Source: Hyposmocoma kahamanoa
Taxonomy: Eukaryota; Arthropoda; Insecta; Lepidoptera; Cosmopterigidae
Length of the DNA: 64,000 nucleotides
Direction: 5' to 3'
NCBI RefSeq assembly: GCF_003589595.1
Contig: NW_020654878.1
Coordinates: 409,610 to 473,609, forward strand
Shown here: piece by piece, positions 1-10,859 of the stretch
Layout of the letters: each line of letters opens with the position of its first letter
How positions within the stretch are numbered: the stretch's first letter is position 1
The notes under the pieces: model-generated
What the model was told of the DNA's origin: nothing
The model's input: only the letters and a program-made list of their open reading frames with translations
The model's database searches: none
Program-made: the position numbers and the translations under genes

Positions 1-649
1 TTTTTTTACTTTGCAGACGTTAATTCTATCGTCTCTTTGCTTTAAAGCACTCAAACAAAATGTCAGAATTAACTAATAATTACAGAAATACCTTTATTAT
101 AACGAGCATGCAGCAACTTAGTTACATAAATAAACTGGAGGCTGATCGTACCTAGCACAGCTTTTACTGCCGTTCGAGGTTACAGTTAACGCTTAGCTTG
201 TTAACTTGTATAGAGCCATCTTTGTGGTTAACTATGTGACGAATAATAAAATGTTAGTTGTTGTGACATATTTGACTGGCATTTCGACTGTAACATCATA
301 AAATAATCGTTACAATTCATCATGTGCAAATAAGTGTCTCACTGCTAGGCACGAGTCCAGACCGAATCTTAAAAAAGTTGGCTCAATACATTGACTTACA
401 ATTATATGGACGTCGGGTCCGCGCTAAAAAGTGTCCGCACTTGTAAGGCGCTAAAATCGTATACAGAGCGCGACACTCCGCTTTAGTCTTCATTTGTTCT
501 ACGGACAGCGCGATACTGCGATGACATAACAATTTAAATTTCGAATAGGTTGACTTGGGACATTTTTTTCGTGGTTTTTGTATTAGACCCGTCGTCCATT
601 TATTTGTAAGTCAGTGGCTCAATACCATTGAGACTCAATTAGTATTGGA
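1..649. other. Intergenic or upstream AT-rich sequence, no feature recognised
   Basis: I see no coding frame, repeat match or RNA gene. The only compositional change is a slightly GC-richer patch near 410-500, which I cannot interpret. Confidence 0.4.
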
Positions 650-912
650 AAGGGTTCGTCCTGGGGAGTACTGCCACCTTACCTATTTCTGCCGCCTAGC
701 ACCGTGTTTCAGTTTGGAAGGGTAAGGGTGCTGGTAAAATTACAGGCTCATGGGACTTGTCAACAGACCCAGAGTGACGGGCGCAGCGGTAGTGCCCCCC
801 AGATTTTTGCTATTTAAAGCTGGGAGTGGCACTGCAACTGTTATGGACAGGCGTGTACCTTACCATCAGGCGTACGACTTGATCGTCCCGTCACTTGACA
901 ATATAAAAAAAA
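650..912 (+). repeat. Interspersed ~290 bp repeat, family A, copy 1
   Basis: Near full-length copy of a family seen 17 times here. Seen in order: a GTTCGTCC box, CTGCCACCTTACCTATTTCT, a GAAGGGTAAGGGTGCTGGT box, TGACGGGCGCAG, a TTTAAAGCT box, CTTACCAYCAGGCG and a 3' TATAAAAAA tail. Open frames through it are by-products of the repeat. The A-rich 3' end and frequent 5' truncation of sister copies suggest retroposition (inference). I recognise similar repeats from moths and butterflies but cannot assign a formal family name. Confidence 0.85.
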
Positions 913-2500
913 TTGTCAACAATGGTTGTGGATACTGGTTATCGATCCTGAGAACCCTTGTATAACTAAATCCTGAGTGCCCTATTGAAGCCGTCTAGAT
1001 CTAGAACGTAGCTATTGATTCTATAACTAACAGCAGTAAAGAAACAATTTCAAATTGAAACCAAACTTTTCTTCGTGTGCATCATTGGCCTGTGGCCAAA
1101 CCTCGTAGGGCCGTGAGCCAGACTCAACGCGCATGCGCTCGCACATCGACCGACACCAGCATAAGCACCAGCCTCCGGCTTCGCTCACACGAGTACCAGC
1201 AACTGGGGGTGAACAACGCTGTTCTTAACATGCGTCTCCAGAAACGGAGCCTTGATGACTGAGGATGAGTACAAAAAAAACTATTTTGTAAAGTATTAAA
1301 AGCATTCCTTATCGACAAACCTTATTATAATTTAAAAGATTTTTTGATGACGTTTTAAAATAATAAAAAACTATAAGAACGTATAATGTATGTATTTCGT
1401 ATAAAGTGTAATTCACCATAGCAATGTGATGCTATTGTAAAAATGAGTAAAGTAGTAAGTATAATGTTATAACTAATATATTAAGCAATAAGAATTCTGT
1501 CTTCTGCAGTTGCTACGCTCTTGAAGGGCGTCACATGTTAACCGCCCAACACTGTAACATCTAGAATCAGCAATGTATGCGACATGCAATAAATGAATAT
1601 GAATTACTTATTTCACTGGATTAACCAAGTTAAATAAGTGCCTACCTACACGTGTTATATGTACGAGAACACAATAATACCACAGATTTTAATTATAATT
1701 ATTTTATCATGGTTATGGTTATCCGCCAAGATATAGCTCGCTTCTAAGCACGGGTCTACTCAAAGGAGAGGAAATAATACAAACTGGCTTAACGCGGGGT
1801 GTTAATAACAGTTGTAATAACTTACTTGATTTAAAATTGGATTTGGAAATATTTATTCTTATATTTATAGAATTATTCCTATGAATTAGTTTATGACAGC
1901 AAAATTGGTATATAAGGTACACAATTTTAGGTTGGTTTCAGAGCAGTGCGGATTTATTGCGAACGCGGATTGTTCCGTACGGAACACGCTCTGCGTAAAC
2001 TCCCCATTGCCACCCTAGCGTTCATTGTTGGTGACTGTCTTCCGTGAATATCCGTATTAAATTAAATACTCGATTGAGAGCACTGAAGATCTACGCATGC
2101 GGATGGCCCGCATTGGGACAGTCCGTGCGGATCTCACAATCTGCACAGCTGTAAAAACCAGCCTCAGGTTTAGTTTACCTTTGAATTAATTCACCACAAA
2201 TTTTAAAATATTGAGGATGAGCGTTAAAAAAATTGATTGCAGCCAGCTGATGTAGTTATTACCTCTTTTGTAATAAATTTGTGTACCTGAATCCATATAT
2301 AATTGGTAACAGTTTCATAAACGTTAGTACATACATTAATTACATTATATTTATTTATTTGGCAGCCCGATTAGAGGGCACTATACGCAGTGAGTTTAAA
2401 CGTTTGTTAAACGGACCATCCACTCAGACACATTGGGACGCTGCTGTTGGTAGATACTGTCGCGCACCCGCTGCTACATCAAGACATTTCTTTTACTTTG
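913..2500. other. Mostly unassigned sequence with a possible degenerate DNA-transposon remnant
   Basis: Around 1741-1790 is a degenerate piece of the 'cacgggtct..ctcaaaggag' type that also occurs in RTE-like tails elsewhere in the window. From about 1940 to 2150 several GTGCGGAT/CGCGGAT motifs occur on both strands around a perfect 16-bp palindrome (1971..1986), which could be an old hAT-like MITE, but I could not define ends. Nothing else is supported. Confidence 0.3.
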
Positions 2501-2690
2501 CGGTGGTAGCTCAGTGGGAGCACGGTTGCTTCTCAATTGAAAGGTCAACGGTTCGAATCCTTGTGGCGACATGGACTTTAATTTCTAAGCTATGCAACAT
2601 ATGTGAATATTTAAATGGCAATAAGTACCTCTCTCTAACGGTAAATGAAAACATCGTGATGAAATCTGCAAGTTCAAGAAAGAACAAGGT
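2501..2690 (+). mobile_element. tRNA-derived SINE, family B
   Basis: The head reads like a tRNA: an A-box-like GGTAGCTCAGTGGGAG, then a B-box GGTTCGAATCC 45-50 bp on, followed by an unrelated body with AATTTCTAAG and 'aaatggcaataagtac'. The body resembles copies at 37325 and 57529. Long open frames on either strand here are chance frames over the SINE. A functional tRNA is unlikely because the 3' acceptor half is missing. Confidence 0.75.
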
Positions 2691-3738
2691 TCGCAACCCT
2701 CGGAAAATTAGTGAATCATTGTCTAAATCAGAGGAGATCCGTGCCCAGTCATGGAACATATAACGGGGATGAAAATGATGATTTAAAATTCTGAAAGCGT
2801 TCATTTTTAATAAAAAGGAAAATAAATACCCCAAGTGGCATTAGCATTGCAAACGCGACGATGAGGGCAAATGGGGCGAGACAATCGCGATCAAACTTTG
2901 TCCACCGGCACCACCCCGCGGGTCACCCGTACACCATGGGGAAATTTTAACGGATTTGACGGGTAACCTATACGTTTTATATATTTTACCTAATTGCACA
3001 CCACAAGGAGAATGTTCATAAGTAGGGTGCCATACAACACGGCAGACGTAGAAGTCCTTGTTAGAAGTATCGGGAATTACCTTCGAAATTTCGTCATATA
3101 TTTTTACATAATTCCAAACTTTCCTCGGAGCTCCTTTTGAAAATTATAGATCAGTATTCCAGCAGTTGAAAGAAAGTTTTCCGAAGTGTCTCAAGATTTT
3201 TACAAAATTTCAAAATTTTTTGCGATATTTCCATTTTAAATTTCAGTCTACTCTCAAATAACAAAATTTTTAAAGTGCTTCTGTGTTAGCGAAATATTGA
3301 ATGTAACTCAATAATTTTGTTGAGTACAGTTGAAAAAGTAACTGGCAAATTTATTGCGTCAGCATCTTCGTGTTTACCGTCTTCCGATTTAATTGCTCAG
3401 AAATAAGTTCAGGCGTCTAAAAACACTCAGAATTTAAGTATATTTAAATGGTATGATAGAAAAGTGTTAACGTTTTATAATACACATTTTTCTCTCTATC
3501 CTATATATGTTTAACTCGATTTTATAAAATAAAAGAACAGTGCAATGGAATTATTGCACAATTCGTCGCCTTTATGTGGAATTGATGTAAATTCAAAATT
3601 TGGCTCAAAAAGTTATTGACATCATTCTGCTCAGAATTTCGTGTTCTTTATTGTGACGTAAATAATTAATTTTCATTACTAGACTAATTCAACAATGTTT
3701 AAATGTAAGCCTTAAAAATTTTTCAATTTTTTTACACA
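2691..3738. other. AT-rich sequence, no feature recognised
   Basis: No coding frame, RNA gene or repeat match seen. A short GC-richer patch lies near 2850-2960. Confidence 0.4.
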
Positions 3739-3946
3739 TAACAGTTACCACTCTGAGCTTCAATCAGCAAATACCCGCGCGGCACTGCCTGTCGCCCTGT
3801 GACATACGTAAAGTTGACAAGTCCAATGTGCCTGTAATTTCACCAGCACCCTTACCCTTCAAAACCGGAACGCAATAATGCTCACACTACTACTTGACGG
3901 CAGAAATATGTAAGATGGCCGTACTTCCCTGGACGAATTCTTTCAC
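3739..3946 (-). repeat. Family A repeat, copy 2 (diverged 3' end)
   Basis: Reverse-strand copy. It holds TTCACCAGCACCCTTACCCT, CAAAACCGGAACGCA and the GGACGAATTCTTTCAC end. The part nearest the element's 3' end is strongly diverged and the A-tail is not clear. Confidence 0.75.
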
Positions 3947-5039
3947 TATATGCAATGTATAACAAGGTAGCTATAATTATTAGTATGTTACAACAATTTA
4001 GAAAATCAATATATGCTAAAAAACAACAATAAGATGAATAGAAATGTCTGTAAAACTAGACTCATTGTGTAATGTAATTAATATCCCAACGGTTACTACT
4101 TATACGATAAGTAGATATATGTTATACAGAAATTTGTACATTAATGTTAAAAAAATAAGAACAATGTACGCTGCTGTGCACGGGTCTCTTACTCTAAGGA
4201 CAGGGCTTAGATGGGTTTTAGTTAACGAGAGGTATTAAATTCACAAATGTACCTAACTTAGGAATTGAATGCATGCGCACATCCCACTCAGTGTTTCGAC
4301 ACATTGACCAAAATAACAAACAACCAAATAAGAACAAATATCAAACAACCGTTCGCTCACTATGCTGCCACCGCTTTTTATGTTTATCACCATTACTGCA
4401 ATTCTATCAACAATTTCACAGGGAGAGAATTTGCTTAGTTGAGAACATATTAGGGTTCTACTTTTTTTGGAATAGTTGCTTCTTAGAATTCGAAATTCCC
4501 ATTCAAAATCGCTTTTATTTATGACCTTTTCAGAGGAAAAGGTCAATAAAGGAATAGAGATTCAAATGAGATCCCAGTACATATGTGCCGCGTTGATGGG
4601 GTATGTAGAGTAAGGCCTGGCTAGAGCATGTTTTCTTGTCGATGGAGGGTCGTTTCTTATACTAGGTTGAAGATCGATCATGCGTAATCCTTTTGGGAAT
4701 GAAATGTACATAATATGTTAAATACTTCGTAAGTATTAACTGATGATTTTCTATTTTTCTCGACACGCATTTATTTTGTCTGTGCCTCATTTGGTATAGA
4801 CGAAAATAAAAGTACTTTATAGGTACATACAATATATATGCATGTGTAAATAGCTTTACATTGAAAAGTCCACAAATACCGCACGTGACTTTGAAGTGTC
4901 TCTATGTTAAAAAGGAGACCAATAATGCCGTCATTTGTAAATAAGTAACGGCCGTTACGCTCTTCGATATCGACCATCGGCTCTACACAACCTATTTTTA
5001 GAGACCTACCCTGCCCTTATGGCATGGGCAACGTTTTCA
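3947..5039. other. Unassigned sequence
   Basis: No protein-coding similarity or RNA gene recognised. A degenerate 'gtgcacgggtctctta' piece near 4176 resembles the RTE-like tail family. The remainder is AT-rich. Confidence 0.35.
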
Positions 5040-5230
5040 GAACCCTCTCATTGGCTGTTCCGCGGTGACGTCACAGCCGCGCAGTCACCAATTGGAGGCT
5101 GTTGTTCTGCGCATGGGCGTTGGCAGTTTTCAGGAGAAAAGGCTGTACAAGCCAGTCTGGGCGAGGTGTTCCCAGGTGTGCCAAGCGCGCGCTAAACAAA
5201 ACAAAGGTGATTTTGAATGGCGGTTTTTGA
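5040..5230 (+). promoter_or_regulatory. Promoter-like GC-rich block with CRE and paired CCAAT boxes
   Basis: Seen: an inverted CCAAT box (ATTGG, 5050..5054), a perfect palindromic CRE TGACGTCA (5066..5073) and a forward CCAAT (5088..5092), all within 43 bp and embedded in a GC-rich island in AT-rich flanks. This grouping is typical of NF-Y/CREB-type promoters. It lies 3.4 kb upstream of the putative ChAT exon on the same strand, so it could drive ChAT/VAChT, but no TATA box or transcript start can be shown. A fragment of an LTR or other element is an alternative. Confidence 0.4.
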
Positions 5231-6776
5231 CGCCATTTTTGTTTTTTTGAATTTCGATCGTACTTAACAAACGTTGTCTAAAATTTGTGTTTCAAAGTAA
5301 TTTTGTATTTCCGGATGTAAAGTGTATTTTCTGGATTACTTCAGGAATTTCGTTTAGTGAAGGTTTTTTCAACATGTTCTGAATGTTATTCGTGATTGAG
5401 CATTGTTGTTTTTGAGAAAGATCGTACAGGATCCAGTTGTGGTCAAAAATCTGTGGTTATTGTTACATAAGAGTGGTTACATAATAGTTATATAAATTTG
5501 GTGAATGAGAGAAGAGGATAGAGTTATGTGAGCACGTGTGGGTGCGAGCGAGAGGGAACATTTTCAAATAGTGATTTTTCGGTGAAGGTTGTTGGAATAA
5601 TGTGATGGATGGAGAACAATCGTTTGTTTAAAATTTAATGAATTCTAATTTTAATGTGAATTCTATTAATACGATTAATTTATTTTTATCGACCTTCCTG
5701 AAAAAGAACGCCAGTTTATATTTTCATTTTAAATCAGATTTCAGTCGAGTGGTCGTGGTATGGACAATATAAAATATATAAAACTTGATTGTAAAGTATC
5801 CAAGAAATGACGATGCCATCGTAGCGTGGCCGCCGACGGGTGGGCTGCAGCGGCGGAATCGCTACGCGTCGCGTAGCGCTACGAGTGGCGAGCGTAGCTC
5901 TTTTACCAAAGTTTTTTTCGATTATTAGAGCTTGTACTTTGTGTCGTTTCCTTACAAACGTCTTTGGTGTCCCGACACAGTTCTGAGTTACTTCGTCACC
6001 AGTAAACTTCTTAAATCAATTAATGGATTGTAAAATTTAGTTTTGTTAAGAATAATCCCAAAAAAATGTGAACTTTTAAAAGATCTAAATAGCATTGCGC
6101 CAAAGAAGTAAATGGACTCATCGACTCATGGACTGCGAGCTGCAGTCGCACCTCACGGTATGCAGACCTCAATGATATCCCGTCGGGAGCCACAGTCGAC
6201 TAGTCCGTTGTACCAGTCCAGTCGCGAACTGCATACGCTTAATTGATGTAACCTTTATGCCAATGAATGTACTAGTAATGAATGCACTATACGCGTAAAT
6301 ACATTGGCCCCGTCCATCTCCAAAACATCGACACGAAAAATTAAAAGCCAAAAGGACTTCGGCTACAACTACGCAATTCGCAATCTTCTTGAAAAATGCT
6401 ATCCAAAATTTTCATGAAACAAATCCCAGTTAGCAGCCTTAAATTGGTGTAGAGAAAAGCAAATATATTTATTGGTATCGACTTTCTTGTGGTCTCGAAG
6501 CGTCAAATCCCAAACACCACAGACATTTTCCATCGAATACATTTCGAAGAGTGCGCAAAGACTTTATATTTTAGTTCCACCCTTACCGTTTCTCCTTCGG
6601 TCATTTAGAAAGTCCAACAAGTTCTATCCTTATGTTATTCACATACCATCCATTCGCAGGAAGCGCTTTGCTTCCTTCTTCAAAATGCGTACGGCAAAGT
6701 ATTGGAATACATTGCCTGCACTTGTGTTTCCTGGAAACTAGAATCTGGGGCTATTCAAGGTTGGAGTGAACAATTT
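5231..6776. other. Unassigned sequence with one short perfect hairpin
   Basis: The block 5820-5895 is GC-rich and contains a perfect 9-bp inverted repeat, CGCTACGCG at 5860..5868 and CGCGTAGCG at 5870..5878, around a single T. No coding frame or repeat family was recognised in the rest. Confidence 0.35.
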
Positions 6777-7069
6777 AGTAGCAGTAGAACTCCTTGTGAA
6801 AGAGTTCGTCCAGGGAAGTACTGCCATCTTACCTATTTCTGCCGCCAAGCAACATTACTCTGATTCAGTTTTGAAGGGTAAGGGTGTTGGTGAAATTATA
6901 GGCGCATGGGATAGGTCAACTTATGTCTCAGGGTGACGTGCGCAGTGGCAGTGTCCATCAGATCTTTGCGATTTAAAGCTCTGAGTGGCACTGCAACTGT
7001 TCTGGATAGGCGTGTCGCTTACCACCAGGTACACGATTTGTCCATCCCATCACTTGGTACTATAAAATA
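6777..7069 (+). repeat. Family A repeat, copy 3 (full length)
   Basis: Near-complete copy: begins at GTAGCAGTAGAACTCCTTGT, runs through the CCGCCAAGCA and GAAGGGTAAGGG boxes, and ends at TTGGTACTATAAAAT. It is one of the best guides to the family's two ends. Confidence 0.88.
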
Positions 7070-7719
7070 AATATAATATTACGCACTTTTTAGACAAACC
7101 GTCGTATTCGTATCGTCACTTAACGTAATTTGAGATTACGTAGAAGCGTGTGTCTATTTAAAAAAAATGTGGGAAACTAACGGCCTGTCCACGTTGCACA
7201 ACGTAATAGCTTAGTTACAGGAGGAATGCTGGCGGCATCGGTTTGATGCGATTTTAGGCTCACTGTTTAAATTGTTAATATATATTAATTTTGTGTATAT
7301 TAATAAATACACAATTTATCTAAAAGGGTAGCTTAGTTACTTAATGTGTAAATAATTTGTAGAGTTCAGTAACGATAGAACAAATATGAACAATAAGACT
7401 GCGATTGATAGACGTTCTTTGCTCGCTGCTCTTTGTTCTAATACTGCAATACCTATAGGTCATGTAAGTATAAAAAGTTAATCGTATAATTTTCTGTTAA
7501 GATTAAAAATATCCTCGAACACTTAACCTTGTACATAGTACTTGTTACAAGACTTTGCGATGTGATGGATACATAAAGGTAGCATTTTAAAATCTCAATT
7601 TTTTTGCAAAACAATATAAAGGAAGTTTCAAATTTCCGCTACAACTCAAGGCCAAAGGAGTTTAGTTTTAATTTTAAGGATACAATTATTTCTCAAAGGA
7701 ACGGAAGTCATACATAGCG
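7070..7719. other. AT-rich sequence, no feature recognised
   Basis: Nothing supported beyond isolated splice-donor-like GTAAGT at 7464, which is not tied to a convincing exon. Confidence 0.35.
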
Positions 7720-7800
7720 ACTTCCGGCCAAAATGGCGGGCGGAAGCGGTGGAGTGCCACAAGCCCGTTTCCGCAAGCGAAAAGCCCTCCAGGGGTGAAA
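7720..7800 (+). promoter_or_regulatory. ETS/YY1-like promoter block with a 21-codon ORF
   Basis: Seen: ACTTCCGG (ETS-like) followed by AAAATGGCGG (YY1-like) and a second GGAA core. The ATG inside the YY1-like box (7744) opens a 21-codon frame rich in Gly then Arg/Lys, ending in TGA at 7797-7799. ETS plus YY1 at a start codon is a known layout in metazoan promoters. It lies 0.7 kb upstream of the ChAT exon, so it could be an upstream start site for the locus, but an unrelated repeat is possible. Confidence 0.3.
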
Positions 7801-8149
7801 AAATGTAGACTTTTGAATGTGGAGCTTGGATTTCTTAAGAATGCTTGCTGTGAGATGTGTGCTTGGCAATTTCTTACACGGTAAATTTATTTCACCGGTC
7901 TGTGTTAAAATTTCAAATCTCCCGAGCTTATGTGAGTTTTAATAGAATCAACTTTGAGTGCGTGCTGTGTTGACTTAGAGTGAAGTATGAAAGACCTGGT
8001 GAAGGCTTGTGAAGAGTGTGAGATTGAGAATAAACCATTGAATTTACTTACGTATGCACGGTGTATTTAACTGCTTTTTTATTAAAGAAGTCTTTTTAAT
8101 GCAATTCAAGTGACTCGTTATTAATTTGCTATCTTGATCGTTGTTGCAG

Positions 8150-8438
8150 ACGACCTAGCGGCGCACCATGGCGAACCACTGAGGCCCTAAACAATACATA
8201 TCAAAACATGCACTGACTTAGCTTAATTGAAACTTAAACGTAACAACAAGCAAACGGCGCGTACTGGCCATTGTACCTTATTAAATTTAGAAGTATACGT
8301 CATTTTGAAATTTGTATCAAACTGAGCACGTTCAATATTCGGGAGTTTTTATAAGTAGAGCTAGTGTTGAGGCGCTCGGGGTAGGTCGTAGGGCGCTAGA
8401 GTGTTCGGTGGCGCGGGGCGCGTGCCCCGGGGCGCAAG
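8150..8438 (+). other. Candidate 5' untranslated part of the ChAT first coding exon
   Basis: Two models fit. (1) A strong 3' splice acceptor at 8149 (TATTAATTT then pyrimidine-rich GTTGTTGCAG) starts an exon here; it would carry a four-codon uORF, ATG at 8168 in good context, stop three codons on. (2) Transcription starts inside this stretch below a TATA-like TTATAAGT near 8349. No acceptor with a pyrimidine tract lies between 8349 and 8439. An in-frame TAG at 8397 closes the ChAT frame upstream. Confidence 0.4.
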
Positions 8439-8580
8439 GTGGAGGACGAGGGCGCACTGCTGGGGCGGCTGCAGGGGGCGCTGCGCGGTGGCGCCGCCGT
8501 CCCCTCGCCCTCGCGCGTCGCCAGCTCCATCAGGGGCTACCTTTCTAACAAGGTCGGCTCGCTGCAGCTCAGAGATACAG
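8439..8580 (+). CDS. ChAT: Choline acetyltransferase, first coding exon with non-AUG (GTG) start
   Basis: ChAT makes acetylcholine from choline and acetyl-CoA in cholinergic nerve endings. This exon gives 47 codons plus one base, ending at the consensus donor AG|GTGAGT (phase 1). Residues 22-35 read VPSPSRVASSIRGY and the end reads LRDTG, which fits, from memory, the Drosophila ChAT N-terminal pattern SPxRVxSxLRGF...DTG; the preceding ALLGRLQ also matches in place. No ATG exists in frame: TAG lies at 8397 and the only good near-cognate start before the conserved part is GTG 8439, with A at -3 and G at +4. Drosophila ChAT is reported to start at a non-AUG codon, so a conserved GTG start is plausible. 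The remaining catalytic exons were not found and should lie past the right edge. An internal exon with an unseen acceptor is the main alternative. Confidence 0.72.
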
Positions 8581-8715
8581 GTGAGTCACAGATCCTGGTC
8601 TACATATCTTCTACATAATAATATACTATCGCACTGTTGAGTCGCATAAGAAGATTTTATATTTATTGTTCGTTGTTGCATCAGCGATGACGAAATATAC
8701 CTATATCGAGGTACT

Positions 8716-8775
8716 AACACGCACACACATACACACGCGAGCGCGCGCACACACTAACGCACGCACACACGCACG

Positions 8776-8812
<37 letters not shown>
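8716..8812. repeat. (CA)n-rich microsatellite
   Basis: Interrupted CA/CG dinucleotide tract, with an uninterrupted CA run of about 32 bp near 8780-8811. The frame across it is not a gene. Confidence 0.95.
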
Positions 8813-8814
<2 letters not shown>

Positions 8815-9110
8815 GCGCGCGGGCACTTCCACACTCTCGACTCCCCACAATATTGTTTGTTATATAGCGTAGTTACTTTTTACTGAATAAAAATAACTTT
8901 TATTCACCTTCCAATTGTAAGATTGAATTAATCTCTTTTTTATACATTTATATTTTTTTATAAATTAAATCCAATTTATCAGAAAAACAGCACAAATTTA
9001 TTTACTTATTTATCACCAAACTCATGACACGTATTTTCTTAATTTTCTATACAATCGTGTGTTTGTGGATATTTAGATAAGGGTTATGTTTCGTCTGTCA
9101 ACGCTCGGTA

Positions 9111-9118
9111 TGACGTCA
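9111..9118. promoter_or_regulatory. Perfect CRE palindrome TGACGTCA
   Basis: Exact CREB/ATF consensus 0.5 kb inside the ChAT intron. One of three in the window, all within 5.2 kb around the ChAT exon. Confidence 0.45.
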
Positions 9119-10285
9119 CAAGGGTAAACGTGTACTTATCAAAAGAATAAACCTATCACCTTGTTCCCCCACGTAATCCTCCATAATATTTGCGAATGAC
9201 ATCGAAGGGTCCTTCCGCCTGTGACGCGGCTAAGCAAAACAATACAGATGTTCCTTTGGCGTTACAGGGGTTTAACCATTACCAATAACAATTATGTGTG
9301 TCTTAATATTGTGTAGACAAAGACAAAAGAAACAAAACAATTTTTACTACTATGGACTACAAATGTCTGAAAAAAATTATTTGTACCAAAAATAATTAAA
9401 ATGTGTTTGGAAATGAAACGATGTTTTCGTCAAAAATAGCAATTATTTGTTTTAAAAATATTTTGTGTTTTTATTACGTATCTTAATTTTTTTTTCGGAA
9501 GTTCAATTTAGGGCTCAATAATGTTCAATTCAAACGCTTATGTCGTCACTAAATATCAGGTGCGATTGTGGCGAAGCGTTCATCTATTTTACATGAAAAA
9601 GAGCACTGAAAATTAGTTACAATGTAAAAAATTAATATCCAATTGCTGCTGTAGAGAGAGTATTAACAATTATTGGTAATAATTATAATATAATAAATCC
9701 CATATCACACTTTTGGTTGTAGCATTTTGTAACTGTACCGTAAAAGTATTAAAAAAAAAACGATGTGTAACATAGAGATAAAATAAGAATGAAACAAATA
9801 AAATGCAATAAATTAATAAAAAAACACGCGAGACAACACGCAGAGTAAATACAGCCAAAGTTAACGAGATGCAAATATTTGCACAAGAGGGCTTTATTGG
9901 CCGAGTTGTTGTGACGACGCGACGCAAAGGAGCGGCTAGGGCTGTGCTCGAGGGGGAGCATCCCTAAAGGACGCGGTCAAGAAAAACTTTTTTAAATGAA
10001 CAGCGTCTACACCATTTTGACTAAAATGGTTTAATTTATCTACAAGGACCTAAGACTATCTTAATTATTATTTAACGAATAATTTGTAATTTCAATACAG
10101 TAGTGGTATTTTTTCATAGCGGTAATTATTTGACTATATTTTATTATTAGGAACTTGACAGGTTTTGCAAGGGTTGCATTAATTGAATAAATGTATTAAA
10201 CTTTCAAAAATAAACATTCTTGAGTCGCGATTTAAAGAGGTCCTGTTTTAGTGGTACCCGTTGGTGTTCTCAGCCGCGCCTCAGT

Positions 10286-10293
10286 TGACGTCA
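10286..10293. promoter_or_regulatory. Perfect CRE palindrome TGACGTCA
   Basis: Exact CREB/ATF consensus in a short GC-richer block (10260-10310) of the ChAT intron. Confidence 0.4.
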
Positions 10294-10796
10294 AAGGCCA
10301 AAGCCATCAAAACCTCAACTAAATTCAGTAATTATCAAACTAAACTCTTTAAACAATCAAGGCCCTCAGGCACAAATAAATTAAACGAAGTTAGAGCTCT
10401 AGCAACGTTGGTGATTGCCACTTAGGTAATTGAATTAATGTGTCAACGCTTTGTGGAAAATTCAGGCTTTGAAAGGGGTAACGTTAGGTATTTGCTTAAT
10501 TTCATTAACAGCTTACAAAACTTTACTTTGAGCAATGTTTGTTTTTGCTTACGTCCGTGTATAAATCAAACAGGCGCAATGACATTATCAATCCCCAGTT
10601 AATCATTTTTTTATAATATCAAGATTATCGCAGAACCAACGCAAAGGATTGACGGAAGAAAATGCTACTTAGCAATAAGGCTTCGAAGTTGAAGCTTTGT
10701 CAGTCCTAAAACAGATCTGTTTGCAAGTGGAGATTGTATAGATTGTCGTTTTGGTAGACAAGCACTATTTACCTGCGGATGACCTCTATTGACCGC

Positions 10797-10859
10797 AGCT
10801 GCCTGCACGCAAAAAATACTTTTTACCACCTTGAAAGTTCTTTTTGCGTGCAGGCAGCT
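10797..10859. other. Perfect 19-bp inverted repeat with 25-nt loop
   Basis: Arm AGCTGCCTGCACGCAAAAA at 10797..10815 has its exact reverse complement at 10841..10859. The stem does not extend further. It could be a small hairpin RNA, the relic of a fold-back element, or a recombination footprint. Confidence 0.6.

Noticed and set aside
2281..2763. 160-residue open frame
   Set aside because: It runs through a tRNA-derived SINE and has no motif.
8312..8640. Two open frames of 78-79 residues over the ChAT exon
   Set aside because: They are the other two frames of a GC-rich exon; only the frame from 8439 matches a known protein pattern and is in phase with a donor.
8716..8812. CA-rich tract as a CRISPR-like or coding repeat
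   Set aside because: Simple dinucleotide microsatellite.
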